The notes beneath the pieces are model-generated. The model was not told the DNA's origin. It ran no database searches and saw only the letters and a list, made by a program, of their open reading frames with translations. A program made the position numbers and the translations under genes. Of a stretch of 64,000 nucleotides of DNA, positions 43,681-52,484 are shown one piece after another (position 1 is the first letter of the stretch; each line of letters begins with the position of its first letter). This DNA comes from Erythrobacter sp. (GTDB taxonomy: Bacteria; Pseudomonadota; Alphaproteobacteria; Sphingomonadales; Sphingomonadaceae): NCBI GenBank assembly GCA_027311945.1, contig DAICXZ010000030.1, positions 248,001 through 312,000 on the forward strand, in the 5' to 3' direction.

Positions 43681-46641
43681 TCAGAACCGGGCGCGGGCTC
43701 CGAAGGTGAAATAGCGGCCGATAGTGTCGAAATAGACCGGGTTGGTCGGGAACTGGAATTCGGGCACGATCGGCGGATCCTTGTCGAGCAGGTTGTTGAT
43801 CCGGAAGAACAGCTGCAGCCCTTCGCCGTCCTCCCATTTGGGGCCGACATTGAAGGTGCCGAACAGGTTCAGGTAGAACTGGCTTGGCACCGAGTTATCG
43901 GATATGCTGTTGGGCTTGGTCGGATCGTAGCCATCCTGACCGGGGCCGGTGTAAAGCGCGTTGAGCACGCCGCTGGCGATGTAGCGCCCCTGCAAGGTGG
44001 CGCTGAAGCGCGGGTTCACCAGCGTGAGGAAGGTGCTCGCGGTCCAGTCAGCCGAGGAGGTGCCTGCTGATCCGCCGGTCTGGCCAGCGCCGTCTATCAA
44101 CTGGCCGAACGACAGTGTCGAAAGCTCGGTCACATGAGTGGCGAGCGCGCGCAAGATCAGCTGGTTTCCTCCGCCCAGATCGGAGCGGTATTCGGCTTCG
44201 AAGTCGAACCCGGTGGTGCGCAGTTCCTCAAGGTTGAGCGAGACGTTGCGGATCTCGGTCAGCGCATCGCCGGTGGTGATGGTACCATCGTTGATCAGCG
44301 CGCAGGCCGCCTCGCGTCCGCCGAAGCATTCGTTCACGATGTTCTGCGCGCCGCCGGGCGGGCTGGAGATATAGTCCTTCACCGTGATGTCGAAATAGTC
44401 GACCGACAGGCGCAGCCCGCTCAGCGCGCCGCCGGGGCTGAGGATCGCGCCCGCGCCCCAGGTGTCGGCCTTCTCCGGGCGCAGGAACGGGCTGCCGCCG
44501 CTAAGCAGCGAGGGGTTGTTGCCCGCGCCGCCCTGGAACGGGTTGGAAATCGTGCTGAAGGCGGAGGCCGAGGACAAGAACAGCTCGGCGAAGTTGGGCG
44601 CGCGGATATCGCGCGAGCGGCTGAGGCGGAAGCGCAGCCAGTCGGTCGGCTCCCAATTGGCGCTGACCTTCCATGCGGTAGCATCAAACGAGTTCGAGGC
44701 ATTGGTGCGCAGGTAGCTGCCGAAGCCATCGATCTTGTAGTGCGTCTGCCGAATGGCGGCGTTGACGGTCAGTGCCTCGGCCATGGGCACATCGGCCAGC
44801 AGTGGCACCTCGACTTCGGCGAAGCCTTCGATCACTTCGGTCTTGCCGTTGTAATCGGCACCGAAGTTCTGGAAATAGGCGTAGAGGTTGGAAAGGTCGT
44901 CATGCTCCACGTCGATCTTGTCGACCCGGTATTCCGCGCCGAAGGCGATGCCCACGCTGCCGCCCGGCGCCTCGAACAGGCTTCCGCTGACACTGGCGGC
45001 CAGCACATGCTGTTGCAGGCGGATGTCCTCGATCAGGTCGCCGTAGATGTAGTCTTTCGCGGCAGGGTCGTAGTTGTTCTCGCCGAACAGGTTGAGCGGC
45101 ACGCAGCCTTGCGCGGCGGTCCTTAGCGCAGGATCGTCGCTCAGCAGGGCGCGGCAGGTCGGCTGGCCGGTTGCTGGATCGACCACCGCATCGGCCGCGA
45201 AGTAGAAATAGGCGTTTGACTGCGCGATGGTGGCCGGATTGGTGACCGGGAACACCGCAGCGCCGACCACGAGGTTGTCTTGCACCACCTGCAGGCGGTC
45301 GGTCCGGCTGTATTGATAGTAGCCGTCCCAGGTCCAGCCGCCGCCGAACTCGCCGTCGAGCCCGGCGGTGATGCGGTATGTGTCGGCATCCGAGGTGCTG
45401 TAGCCGCGCGCGAGGTCGTTAAACAGGCGCGCCATGGTGAAGGCGGCGGTGGCGTTGGCGGGGCGGGTCAGCGAGGCCGGGCCGGTCGGCGGCGTCGGGT
45501 CGCCGAAGTTGTCGCGGATCGCGTCGGGGATGAAGGGATTATCCGCAAAGATCGGGATCGCGGTGTTGAAGAACGAGGTTTGCAACAACTGCCCGTCGAC
45601 ATGGCCATAGGTGCCGTCGATGAAGGCGGTAATCCCTTCGCTCAATTCGTAGTCGAAATGCGCGTTCACCGAATAGCGCTCGACCGGCACGGTGATGTTG
45701 GCGTCGATATAGGCAGGGATAATGTCGCCGCCGATCTGGAACAGCGCGAAGCTGGGGCTGCCGACGTTGAATGGCACGGGATCGCCATTGGCATCGAAGG
45801 TGATGCCGCCAGTGCCAAGCAAACCGGCATAGGGGCCGCGCGTCACCACGCCGCCGCTGTTGAAGTTCAGCCCCGCGTTATCGTTGCTGCGCACGTAGTT
45901 GGGCTGGCCGTTGCCGGCGGCATAGCCGAGGTTGGTGACCACCGCGCCGGGCGTACACCAGTCGCGCTCGAAGCAGTTGCCGATGCCTTCCTGCTTCGAC
46001 CATTCGCCGCCGATCACGAAATGGCCGCGGTCGCCGACGCGGGTGCCGAAGGCCGCGGCAGCGTGATAGCGCTCGCCGTCGCCGCGCTCGGACACACCGA
46101 TGTCTGCCTCCAGTTTCAGCCCTTCCAGGTTTTCATTGAGGATCACGTTGACCACACCGGTGATCGCGTCGGAGCCATAGGCCGCCGAAGCGCCGCCCGA
46201 GACGATTTCGGTCCGCTCGATCAGGATCGAGGGCACGAAGTTGAGGTCGACCGAGCCCTCGCGCGTGGTTGGTGCAAAGCGGCGGCCGTTCACCAGCACG
46301 AGGTTGCGCGTGACGCCAAGCCCGCGCAGGTTCACGATCCGCGCGCCGACGTTGAAGCTGCCAAAGCCCTGTGTTTGCGGGCCGGTCGTGTCGCGGAACG
46401 AGGGCAATTCGGTGATCGCCTCTGCAATGTTGGTGACGCCGCGCCGCTGGAGATCGTCTGCGCCCAGCGTGGTGACGGGGGCGGGGCTGTCGAAGGTGCC
46501 GCGTGCGATGCGCGAGCCGGTGACCACGATGGTGCCGTCCTGCTCGCGGTTCTCGTCCTGCGCGAGGGCAGGGGTGGCCACGCATGCGGCGCAGGCCGCC
46601 ATCAACGCGGCACGGAATTCGGGTGCAGTTCGGCGTGTCAT
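43681..46641 (-). CDS. TonB-dependent receptor
   Basis: The 986-residue receptor is the same subfamily as the one at 37963. It has a signal peptide (ATPALAQDE), TIVVTGSRIARGTFDSPAP, a plug with VNLRGLGVTRNLVLVNGRR and EIVSGGASAAYGSDAITG, and a barrel ending YFTFGARARF. It is followed on the minus strand by a strong stem-loop and the tandem-MarR gene, and is divergent from two small secreted-protein genes. A near-perfect -35 and a symmetric TTGATTCAATCAA lie upstream. The substrate is unknown; neighbourhood suggests an organic carbon source. Confidence 0.93.
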   Translation of the reverse strand: MTRRTAPEFRAALMAACAACVATPALAQDENREQDGTIVVTGSRIARGTFDSPAPVTTLGADDLQRRGVTNIAEAITELPSFRDTTGPQTQGFGSFNVGARIVNLRGLGVTRNLVLVNGRRFAPTTREGSVDLNFVPSILIERTEIVSGGASAAYGSDAITGVVNVILNENLEGLKLEADIGVSERGDGERYHAAAAFGTRVGDRGHFVIGGEWSKQEGIGNCFERDWCTPGAVVTNLGYAAGNGQPNYVRSNDNAGLNFNSGGVVTRGPYAGLLGTGGITFDANGDPVPFNVGSPSFALFQIGGDIIPAYIDANITVPVERYSVNAHFDYELSEGITAFIDGTYGHVDGQLLQTSFFNTAIPIFADNPFIPDAIRDNFGDPTPPTGPASLTRPANATAAFTMARLFNDLARGYSTSDADTYRITAGLDGEFGGGWTWDGYYQYSRTDRLQVVQDNLVVGAAVFPVTNPATIAQSNAYFYFAADAVVDPATGQPTCRALLSDDPALRTAAQGCVPLNLFGENNYDPAAKDYIYGDLIEDIRLQQHVLAASVSGSLFEAPGGSVGIAFGAEYRVDKIDVEHDDLSNLYAYFQNFGADYNGKTEVIEGFAEVEVPLLADVPMAEALTVNAAIRQTHYKIDGFGSYLRTNASNSFDATAWKVSANWEPTDWLRFRLSRSRDIRAPNFAELFLSSASAFSTISNPFQGGAGNNPSLLSGGSPFLRPEKADTWGAGAILSPGGALSGLRLSVDYFDITVKDYISSPPGGAQNIVNECFGGREAACALINDGTITTGDALTEIRNVSLNLEELRTTGFDFEAEYRSDLGGGNQLILRALATHVTELSTLSFGQLIDGAGQTGGSAGTSSADWTASTFLTLVNPRFSATLQGRYIASGVLNALYTGPGQDGYDPTKPNSISDNSVPSQFYLNLFGTFNVGPKWEDGEGLQLFFRINNLLDKDPPIVPEFQFPTNPVYFDTIGRYFTFGARARF

Positions 46642-46822
46642 CTATGTTCCCTCCCAGACCGCGCCGCATGGGCCGGGGAAGGGTGTCGACACACAGGCCA
46701 TGGGCTTGCCCCCGCAGGCCATGCGAGTCGCTCTATCGGGCCTCAGGCCCGTCTCCCCCGTTTTTGACACATGCAAGCGTCATTTTTCTCAAGGACTTGA
46801 GTCCCTGCTAAAGTCATCCAAT

Positions 46823-46841
46823 TTGATTCAATCAATGTCAA
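46823..46841 (-). promoter_or_regulatory. -35 element and overlapping palindromic operator for the TBDR
   Basis: On the minus strand a consensus -35 TTGACA (46841-46836) is followed immediately by the perfect palindrome TTGATT-G-AATCAA (46835-46823), placed in the -35/-10 spacer. A protein bound there would block the promoter. The -10 is weak. Confidence 0.45.
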
Positions 46842-46935
46842 GTGGGCATCGCTTTGCGGGGTAGAACAGTCGGTCAGGGTTGATATGCGCTAAACATCCT
46901 GAATCTCTTGGCAATCCGTTCATATATGAGCGAAT

Positions 46936-46941
46936 TATAAT
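46936..46941 (+). promoter_or_regulatory. TATAAT -10-like hexamer
   Basis: A perfect -10 hexamer lies upstream of the gene at 47072. The nearest -35-like TTGGCA (46909) is 21 bp away, longer than normal, so this promoter call is tentative. The symmetric TCATATATGA (46920-46929) lies in the gap. Confidence 0.3.
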
Positions 46942-46983
46942 GAATGATCTCTGCAAACGCTGCTGTGCGTGAGAGGTTTGAGA

Positions 46984-46996
46984 TTGACTAAATCAA
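46984..46996. promoter_or_regulatory. Second TTGAYTMAATCAA site
   Basis: TTGACTAAATCAA matches the site at 46823-46835 at 11 of 13 positions and lies 76 bp before the gene at 47072. The two copies bracket the divergent promoter region, suggesting one regulator for both directions. Nothing else gene-like is seen in 46642-47071. Confidence 0.4.
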
Positions 46997-47071
46997 CAAA
47001 GAGACTTAGCAGAAGATGTCGAGCGCGGTCTGATTACGGGGCCATGCCAGACACGGGACGAGGGTAGAGAA

Positions 47072-47842
47072 TTGCGCTTTATCAAAGCTTTGAATGTTGC
47101 TGCCTGGTCCGCGCTTATCTGCGCGAGCGGGGCCTCGGCGCAGGATGCTGCGGGGCAGAGCCGCGAATCGGCCTATGCGGCGATTGCCCGTCTGCCTGCC
47201 TTGGAAGGGGTGTGGCAGCCCGACTGGTCCGCCATCACCAAGCTGCGCGCCGCCGAGGGCGAGGCTCCGCTGACCGAGCAGGCACGCGCTGCGATCGACG
47301 CCTTCAACGCGGCCAAGGAAAGCGGCGAAAACCTCCAGACAGAGGGGGCCAATTGTCGGCCCACCGGTATGCCGGGTGTCATGCGCTATCCCTATCCGAT
47401 CGAGTTCATCTACTCGCCGGGTAAAGTGAACATCGTGATCGAGACGCACAGCCAGCTGCGCCAGATCTTCACCGACGGGCGCGCGCTTCCAGCCGACCCC
47501 GACTTTCTGTTCAACGGCAATTCGGTCGGCCACTGGGAGGGCGATGTGCTGGTGGTCGACACCGTCGGCTTTTCGCCGCTGATCTCGCTGATGGCGGGCC
47601 TGCACCCCACGCCGCAGACCAGGATGCGCGAGCGCATCTATCTCGAAAACCCGGAAAAGCTGGTGATCGAAACCACGATCACCGATCCGGCGCTGTTTGC
47701 CGAGCCCTTCACCACCGCCGTCTCTTACCGGCTCGAACCCGATTGGGACCTGCGCGAGTACATTTGCCAGGAAAACAATCGCGACGCGGCCGATGAAGAC
47801 GGGCGTCCCAGCATGAACCTCGGGTTCGACGAACTCGACTAA
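47072..47842 (+). CDS. Secreted protein of unknown function (256 aa)
   Basis: The TTG start has GAGGG upstream and gives a signal peptide (LICASGASAQDA). The mature protein has the repeated pattern found in small TBDR-associated secreted proteins of sphingomonads: LEGVWQPDW, then GANCRPTGMPGVMRYPYPIEF, VGHWEGDVLVVDTVGF and MRERIYLENPEKLVIETTITDP. No catalytic motif is obvious. It is 23 bp upstream of a DUF6152-like gene and the two are likely co-transcribed. The pair is divergent from the TBDR and may bind or process its substrate in the periplasm. Confidence 0.82.
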   Translation: MRFIKALNVAAWSALICASGASAQDAAGQSRESAYAAIARLPALEGVWQPDWSAITKLRAAEGEAPLTEQARAAIDAFNAAKESGENLQTEGANCRPTGMPGVMRYPYPIEFIYSPGKVNIVIETHSQLRQIFTDGRALPADPDFLFNGNSVGHWEGDVLVVDTVGFSPLISLMAGLHPTPQTRMRERIYLENPEKLVIETTITDPALFAEPFTTAVSYRLEPDWDLREYICQENNRDAADEDGRPSMNLGFDELD

Positions 47843-47864
47843 CCGATCAGGTCCAGGAGCCATC

Positions 47865-48248
47865 ATGAAACGTTCAGCTATCGCACTTGCCACGGCCGGG
47901 GTGCTCGCCCTCGGCGCAACCACTTCGTCGGCGCATCACTCCACCGCGATGTTCGAATGGGGCAGCGCCGTCCCGCTCAAGGATGCGACTGTCACCCGCT
48001 GGGAATGGACCAATCCGCACACCTTCCTTTACGTGACCGCCAAGGACAGCAGCGGGCAGACCAAGCGCTGGGCCTTCGAGGGCATGAGCCCGAACCACCT
48101 CAGCCGCGCGGGCTGGTCGCGCCGCACGCTGACGCCTGGCGACAAGATCGACCTTACCTATTACCCGCTGCGCGATGGCCGCAATGGCGGCTTCAACGTG
48201 ACCGTCACCTTTCCCGACGGGCGCACGATGAATCAGCTCGAGTTCTAG
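47865..48248 (+). CDS. DUF6152-like small periplasmic protein
   Basis: The 127-residue protein has a signal peptide (TTSSAHHS), then the family pattern HHSTAMFEW, VTRWEWTNPHTFLYV and a beta-rich domain ending TFPDGRTMNQLEF. Members of this family commonly follow the secreted gene upstream (VGHWEGD type) in catabolic clusters with TBDRs. AGGAG supports the ATG. The two His after the cleavage site could bind metal. Function is unknown. Confidence 0.85.
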   Translation: MKRSAIALATAGVLALGATTSSAHHSTAMFEWGSAVPLKDATVTRWEWTNPHTFLYVTAKDSSGQTKRWAFEGMSPNHLSRAGWSRRTLTPGDKIDLTYYPLRDGRNGGFNVTVTFPDGRTMNQLEF

Positions 48249-48288
48249 CCCGGCAAGCGATGCTAGCGGGTATGAAAGGCTGCTCTGC

Positions 48289-49500
48289 CTAGTCCGCGTC
48301 CGGCGCTTCGGCGTCAGGCTCTGGCGTGGGTGAGGGTGGGTGATCCTGCCAGGCGGCCTGCTGCCCACGTTCGAGGCCGTGGGCGTATAGCCTTCGCATA
48401 TAGGCCTGATCGAACAGATCGTGCTCTGCGTCCTCGTAGTCCTGGCCGATAAAGGTCAGGCGGTACGTCGCGCCGACGGTCTGAGCCCAGACATAGGCCG
48501 AGTTCACGCGGTCTTGCAGGCTGGCAAAAAGCATCACATCGATCGTGCGCGCGGCGATATCGGGAAGCGAGCCATCGATCATCTTGAATTCACCGGCCAT
48601 CTTGCCGTTCACCAGCAGGTAAACTTCGGCTTGCGGTGCGGTCCCCCCTGTCTGCCCATCGGCAATCGAGGGTGCGGCGAGCAAGGTGGCAATGGTGCCG
48701 CCATCGACGTGCAGCTCGCTGATCAAACGGCCTTCAACCTGCGTCTCGATCAACACTGGCGGGAACGCCACCGGCACCGAACTGCTCGCGAGCATGATGC
48801 GGCGGAACAGGTCAAAGCGGTCGGGCGCGGAGCTGGCCGCGATGGCGCCCATGTCCCAGATCGCATTGCCGGGCCGGTCGAGGTTAGCGGTTCCGATAAA
48901 CAGCCGCCGTCCGAGGCGATGCTGCTGGGCCACCGCGTCGATCACGGCATTGGTGGCGAACCGGGCGATCAGCTCTTCGAGCGGGCCGGTGGTCGCGGCG
49001 CTTGAGGAAAACGGGATCACCAGCGGAAATCGCGCTTCGTAGATATTGTCGGGAGTGATCTCGGTATAGGCTGCGGCCAGTTCGTCGTCATAGTCGGGGC
49101 CGAGCAGCGCAAACGGCGCGATCAGCGCACCGGTGCTGACCCCGGTTACGATGGAAAACGGCGGGCGCTCGCCCGACTGGGTCCAGCCGTTGAGAAAGCC
49201 TGCGCCATAGGCGCCCTTGTCACCGCCGCCCGACAGCGCGAGCAAGCGCAGCGGCTCGCCGGCAGGAGGATCGGGAATGGCCATCTGCTCGATGAGATCA
49301 GGCGCGTCGGCCCAATATCGGACCCGCGGCATGTCGGCCGGCTGCGCGGCTTCCAGTTGCGTCGCGGTGAATGGCTCGCGGTCGATACTGGCGCAGCCGC
49401 CAAGCAGCAACGGGAGCACAAGCAGAAGGAGGGCAAGATGATGTCTCAGCCGATCGTGCGAGGCACCTGCGGCAGTCGTCGGGGTGTTGCGCCGTGCCAT
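48289..49500 (-). CDS. Patatin-like phospholipase lipoprotein
   Basis: The 403-residue protein has lipobox LLLGGC (about residues 33-38), so it should be a lipoprotein. The oxyanion-hole sequence LSGGGDKGAYGAGFLNG, nucleophile elbow GVSTG (Ser-Asp dyad) and catalytic Asp in HVDGG identify a patatin-type lipase. The C-terminus is Pro/Asp/Glu-rich. I chose the ATG at 49500 (MARRNTPTTAAG) because AGGCAGGA precedes it and the signal region follows. A frame open to 49836 is upstream noise. It may act on phospholipid or lipid esters in the periplasm or outer membrane. Confidence 0.9.
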   Translation of the reverse strand: MARRNTPTTAAGASHDRLRHHLALLLLVLPLLLGGCASIDREPFTATQLEAAQPADMPRVRYWADAPDLIEQMAIPDPPAGEPLRLLALSGGGDKGAYGAGFLNGWTQSGERPPFSIVTGVSTGALIAPFALLGPDYDDELAAAYTEITPDNIYEARFPLVIPFSSSAATTGPLEELIARFATNAVIDAVAQQHRLGRRLFIGTANLDRPGNAIWDMGAIAASSAPDRFDLFRRIMLASSSVPVAFPPVLIETQVEGRLISELHVDGGTIATLLAAPSIADGQTGGTAPQAEVYLLVNGKMAGEFKMIDGSLPDIAARTIDVMLFASLQDRVNSAYVWAQTVGATYRLTFIGQDYEDAEHDLFDQAYMRRLYAHGLERGQQAAWQDHPPSPTPEPDAEAPDAD

Positions 49501-50022
49501 TCCTGCCTCCGCTATCGCCGCTGACCAGCGGTAATGGCCCTCGAGCTTATCTGCAACACGCGTGCGGGCACCATCTCCGCCCTCAGGCAGGGGAGAGCCG
49601 GTGCGTATGTCGCGCCAAGGGGCTGGGGCCCCGCATTGCCCTGCCGCGCGGCGAGTTCGCAAGGGTGCGAATGACATTTGCATTTTGCATCGAACAAAAC
49701 TAACGAGCGTTACGGTAAGCCGTTTTGTAACGATCGTTATGAAGCGAGAGGTCTTCACAAAGAGCCTCCGCTTCGAGGAGAGGATACTGAAGCCGTGGGC
49801 TATTTTTCCCATCGCAACAGCCGGGTTTGTCTGCAAGCCGCACTGGGTTTCCGCGATAATTCGGCCCAGCGAATCGCGCGCAGGATCGCCTCGCGCACTT
49901 GCCGGACAGATCCCTCTCCACCTCGATGATCATGGATATGGGGCCGATGGCTGACACGCCATTCAACGGCCTTGCGCAAGTTCGGCCGCCTGACGGTCGG
50001 ACGGATGAAGGGAGAAGCTAGC
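49501..50022. other. 522-bp divergent intergenic region
   Basis: This region separates the patatin-like gene (minus) from the TBDR at 50023 (plus). I find no convincing gene in it. Its notable content is the pair of TAACGANCGTTA motifs at 49701-49739. The adjacent 49670-49760 stretch is less GC-rich than its surroundings, as expected of promoter DNA. Confidence 0.6.
49701..49739. promoter_or_regulatory. Twin palindromic operator TAACGANCGTTA
   Basis: TAACGAGCGTTA (49701-49712) is nearly symmetric and TAACGATCGTTA (49728-49739) perfectly so. Their centres are 27 bp apart. The arrangement resembles a tandem TetR-type operator. No TetR gene is in the window. Confidence 0.5.
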
Positions 50023-52404
50023 ATGCTCAAATCTACGACCAGAATTAACGCCGTCTTGGCTGGCGCATCGGTGCTGGCCTTGTGCGCCGCCGCGCCTGCT
50101 CAGGCGCAGGACAGCGACGCTGCGACTGCCCGCGAGGCGAACAACACCATCGTCGTCACCGCCCAGTTCCGCGAGCAGAACGTGCAGGATACGCCGATCG
50201 CGATCACCGCGATGACCGGCGAGATGCTTGAATCGCGCGGCCAGACCACCGTGGCCGATCTCGGCGATTTCGCGCCGAACGTCGCGCTCGAACCGGCCAC
50301 TGGCCTGCAGGGCAACTCGATTGCCGCCTTCATCCGCGGTGTCGGCCAGGCCGATAGCAGCTTCGCGCTTGAGCCGGGCGTCGGCATCTACATCGACGAT
50401 ATCTACTACGGCACCACCTTCGGCGCGGTCATGGACCTTACCGATCTGGACCGTGTCGAAGTGCTGCGCGGCCCGCAGGGAACGCTGGCAGGCAAGAACT
50501 CGGTCGGCGGCGCGGTGAAGCTTTATACCGCCAAGCCCGATGGCACCGGCGGCGGCTTCGTCGAGGCGACCTATGGCAGCTATGATCGGCTCGACCTGCG
50601 CGCCAGCGCCAACTTTGCCATCTCCGAGGAGCTGTTCGCGCGCGTTTCGGTCGTCTCCAAGTCGTCGAACGGCTATTTCAAGCGGCTTGACTATGGCTGC
50701 GTCAATCCCGGTGAGGGCTTTCCCGAGACGGGTGACGGCGGCTCAGATTGCGTGATCGGCACCGAAGGCGGGCGCGACCTGCAGGCCGTGCGGCTGGCGA
50801 TGCGTTACGCCCCCGTCGACGCTCCGTTCGAACTCACGCTGCGCGCCGACTATGCCAACGACAAGTCGGAAATCGCGCCCACCAAGCTGCTCTATGCCGA
50901 CAATCCGAGTGTGCGCAGCTATGTCGAAGGCGACCCTTCGGCGGGCGTCCCGTTCGATGACCGGTTCCTCACCGCGCCCGACAGCTACACCAGCTACGCG
51001 ACCTATTCGAACGGCGGCAACTACACGACCGCCTTCGGCATCGACCGCCAGGTTGCGCCGGGCTCGTTCACGGTCGATCCGCAGGGTTCGGTCGAAAGCT
51101 GGGGCGTGTCGGGCCATCTCGATGTCGATCTTTCCGACAATCTCGTGCTGACGTCGATCACCGGCTATCGCAAGGCCGAGGGCACCAGCGGCATCGACGT
51201 CGATGGATCGCAGCTCGCGATCCTGTTGCAGCAGTTCAACTACAGCCACGAGCAGTTCACGCAGGAATTGCGCCTGTCGGGCCAGTTCGCCGACGGCCTG
51301 ATCGATGCGACTGTCGGCGGGTTCTACTACGATGCGAACGACATTCTCACCGGTCGCAACCAGATCCCGACGCTGCTGTTCGATTTCCTTTCGGACGACC
51401 TGGTGACCAACCGTTCGATCTCCGCCTTCGGCCATGTCGAAGTGCACGTGACCGACAGCATCAACCTGATCGGCGGGCTGCGCTACACCGATGACAAGAA
51501 GGTCTACAACTACAGCCGCCTGAACGTTGATGGCACCGTGCCGAGCGGCGCCTTCTTCACCGAGAACTTCCTGCTTGCGGGTCTCAACGGGGAAAGCGGC
51601 ACGTTCAAGGGCGACAAGGTCGATTACCGCATCGGCTTCAACGTCACCCCGATTGACGATCTGATGCTCTATGCCCAAGTCTCGACCGGCTACAAGGGTG
51701 GCGGCATCAACCCGCGTCCCTCTGCGCCCGATCAGGTGCTGACCTTCGGGCCGGAAAAGCTGACCACCTACGAGGCAGGCTTCAAGTCGCAGCTGGTCGA
51801 CGGGCGCGTGCGCCTCAACGGTGCGGTGTTCCTCAACGACTACACCGATATCCAGCTTGTCCGCTACAATTGCCCGGAAAGCGTCGTGCTGTCGTGCTCG
51901 GTGCCGTCGAACGCGGGCGATGCCGAGGTGCTGGGCTTCGAACTGGAAACCTTCCTCGAGCCGGTGGACAACTTCACCATCGACGGATCGCTCGGCTATC
52001 TCGATTTCGACTACAAGGAGATCAAGAACCCGTCGACGCAGGTCACGCTCGACATGATCGCGCCGTTCATCAGCAAGTGGCAGCTTTCGGCCGGCGCCCA
52101 GTATCGTGCCGAATTGCCGGGCGGTGCCTCGATCACGCCGCGGGTGGACTGGAGCTATCGTTCGGACTTCTGGTATAACTCGATCAACAGCGACTTTAAC
52201 AAGATTGACGGCTACAACCTTGTAAATGGACGCGTTACTTTCGAAAGTGCGGATGGAAACTGGTCGCTGAGCGGCGCGGTTACCAACATTCTCGACAAGT
52301 TCTACTACACCGGCAAGGCCGAGAACATCGGCAGCTTCGGGGTCGTGACCGGCAATCCGGGCCGCCCGCGCGAGTGGTCGGTGACCCTGCGTCGCAACTT
52401 CTGA
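50023..52404 (+). CDS. TonB-dependent receptor
   Basis: The 793-residue receptor has a signal peptide (AAPAQAQDS), TonB-box-like TIVVTAQFREQNVQDTPIAI, a plug with AFIRGVGQADSSF and RVEVLRGPQGTLAGKNSVGGAVKL, and a barrel ending REWSVTLRRNF. This VQDTPIAITAM subclass is the large sphingomonad group used for steroids, aromatics and other hydrophobic or organic compounds. GGGAGAAG supports ATG 50023 over an upstream frame from 49972. It is monocistronic, with a terminator after it and a twin palindrome upstream. The substrate is unknown. Confidence 0.93.
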   Translation: MLKSTTRINAVLAGASVLALCAAAPAQAQDSDAATAREANNTIVVTAQFREQNVQDTPIAITAMTGEMLESRGQTTVADLGDFAPNVALEPATGLQGNSIAAFIRGVGQADSSFALEPGVGIYIDDIYYGTTFGAVMDLTDLDRVEVLRGPQGTLAGKNSVGGAVKLYTAKPDGTGGGFVEATYGSYDRLDLRASANFAISEELFARVSVVSKSSNGYFKRLDYGCVNPGEGFPETGDGGSDCVIGTEGGRDLQAVRLAMRYAPVDAPFELTLRADYANDKSEIAPTKLLYADNPSVRSYVEGDPSAGVPFDDRFLTAPDSYTSYATYSNGGNYTTAFGIDRQVAPGSFTVDPQGSVESWGVSGHLDVDLSDNLVLTSITGYRKAEGTSGIDVDGSQLAILLQQFNYSHEQFTQELRLSGQFADGLIDATVGGFYYDANDILTGRNQIPTLLFDFLSDDLVTNRSISAFGHVEVHVTDSINLIGGLRYTDDKKVYNYSRLNVDGTVPSGAFFTENFLLAGLNGESGTFKGDKVDYRIGFNVTPIDDLMLYAQVSTGYKGGGINPRPSAPDQVLTFGPEKLTTYEAGFKSQLVDGRVRLNGAVFLNDYTDIQLVRYNCPESVVLSCSVPSNAGDAEVLGFELETFLEPVDNFTIDGSLGYLDFDYKEIKNPSTQVTLDMIAPFISKWQLSAGAQYRAELPGGASITPRVDWSYRSDFWYNSINSDFNKIDGYNLVNGRVTFESADGNWSLSGAVTNILDKFYYTGKAENIGSFGVVTGNPGRPREWSVTLRRNF

Positions 52405-52426
52405 TCGTTTAGCGGATCGGGAAAAT

Positions 52427-52464
52427 GGGCCGGGCCAGCGCATCTGCTGGTCCGGCCCTCTTTT
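52427..52464 (+). terminator. Strong Rho-independent terminator
   Basis: A 13-bp stem with one G-U pair (arms 52427-52439 and 52446-52458, GGGCCGG/CCGGCCC outermost) has a 6-nt loop and is followed by TCTTTT. It also has an AT-rich flank on the other side, so it may serve the converging MFS gene. Confidence 0.85.
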
Positions 52465-52484
52465 CATGTAGCGCCTGCCAGTCG

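Noticed and set aside
45280-46767. 495-codon plus-strand frame within the TBDR at 43681-46641
   Set aside because: It is antisense to a TBDR with recognisable motifs and runs into its promoter; no independent evidence.
46909-46941. Full sigma-70 promoter TTGGCA/TATAAT for the gene at 47072
   Set aside because: The 21-bp spacer is too long for a normal promoter; only the -10 hexamer is kept, with low confidence.
49501-49836. 112-codon N-terminal extension of the patatin-like protein
   Set aside because: The extension lies in promoter-like DNA containing the twin palindrome. The internal ATG has a ribosome-binding site and is followed by a lipoprotein signal.
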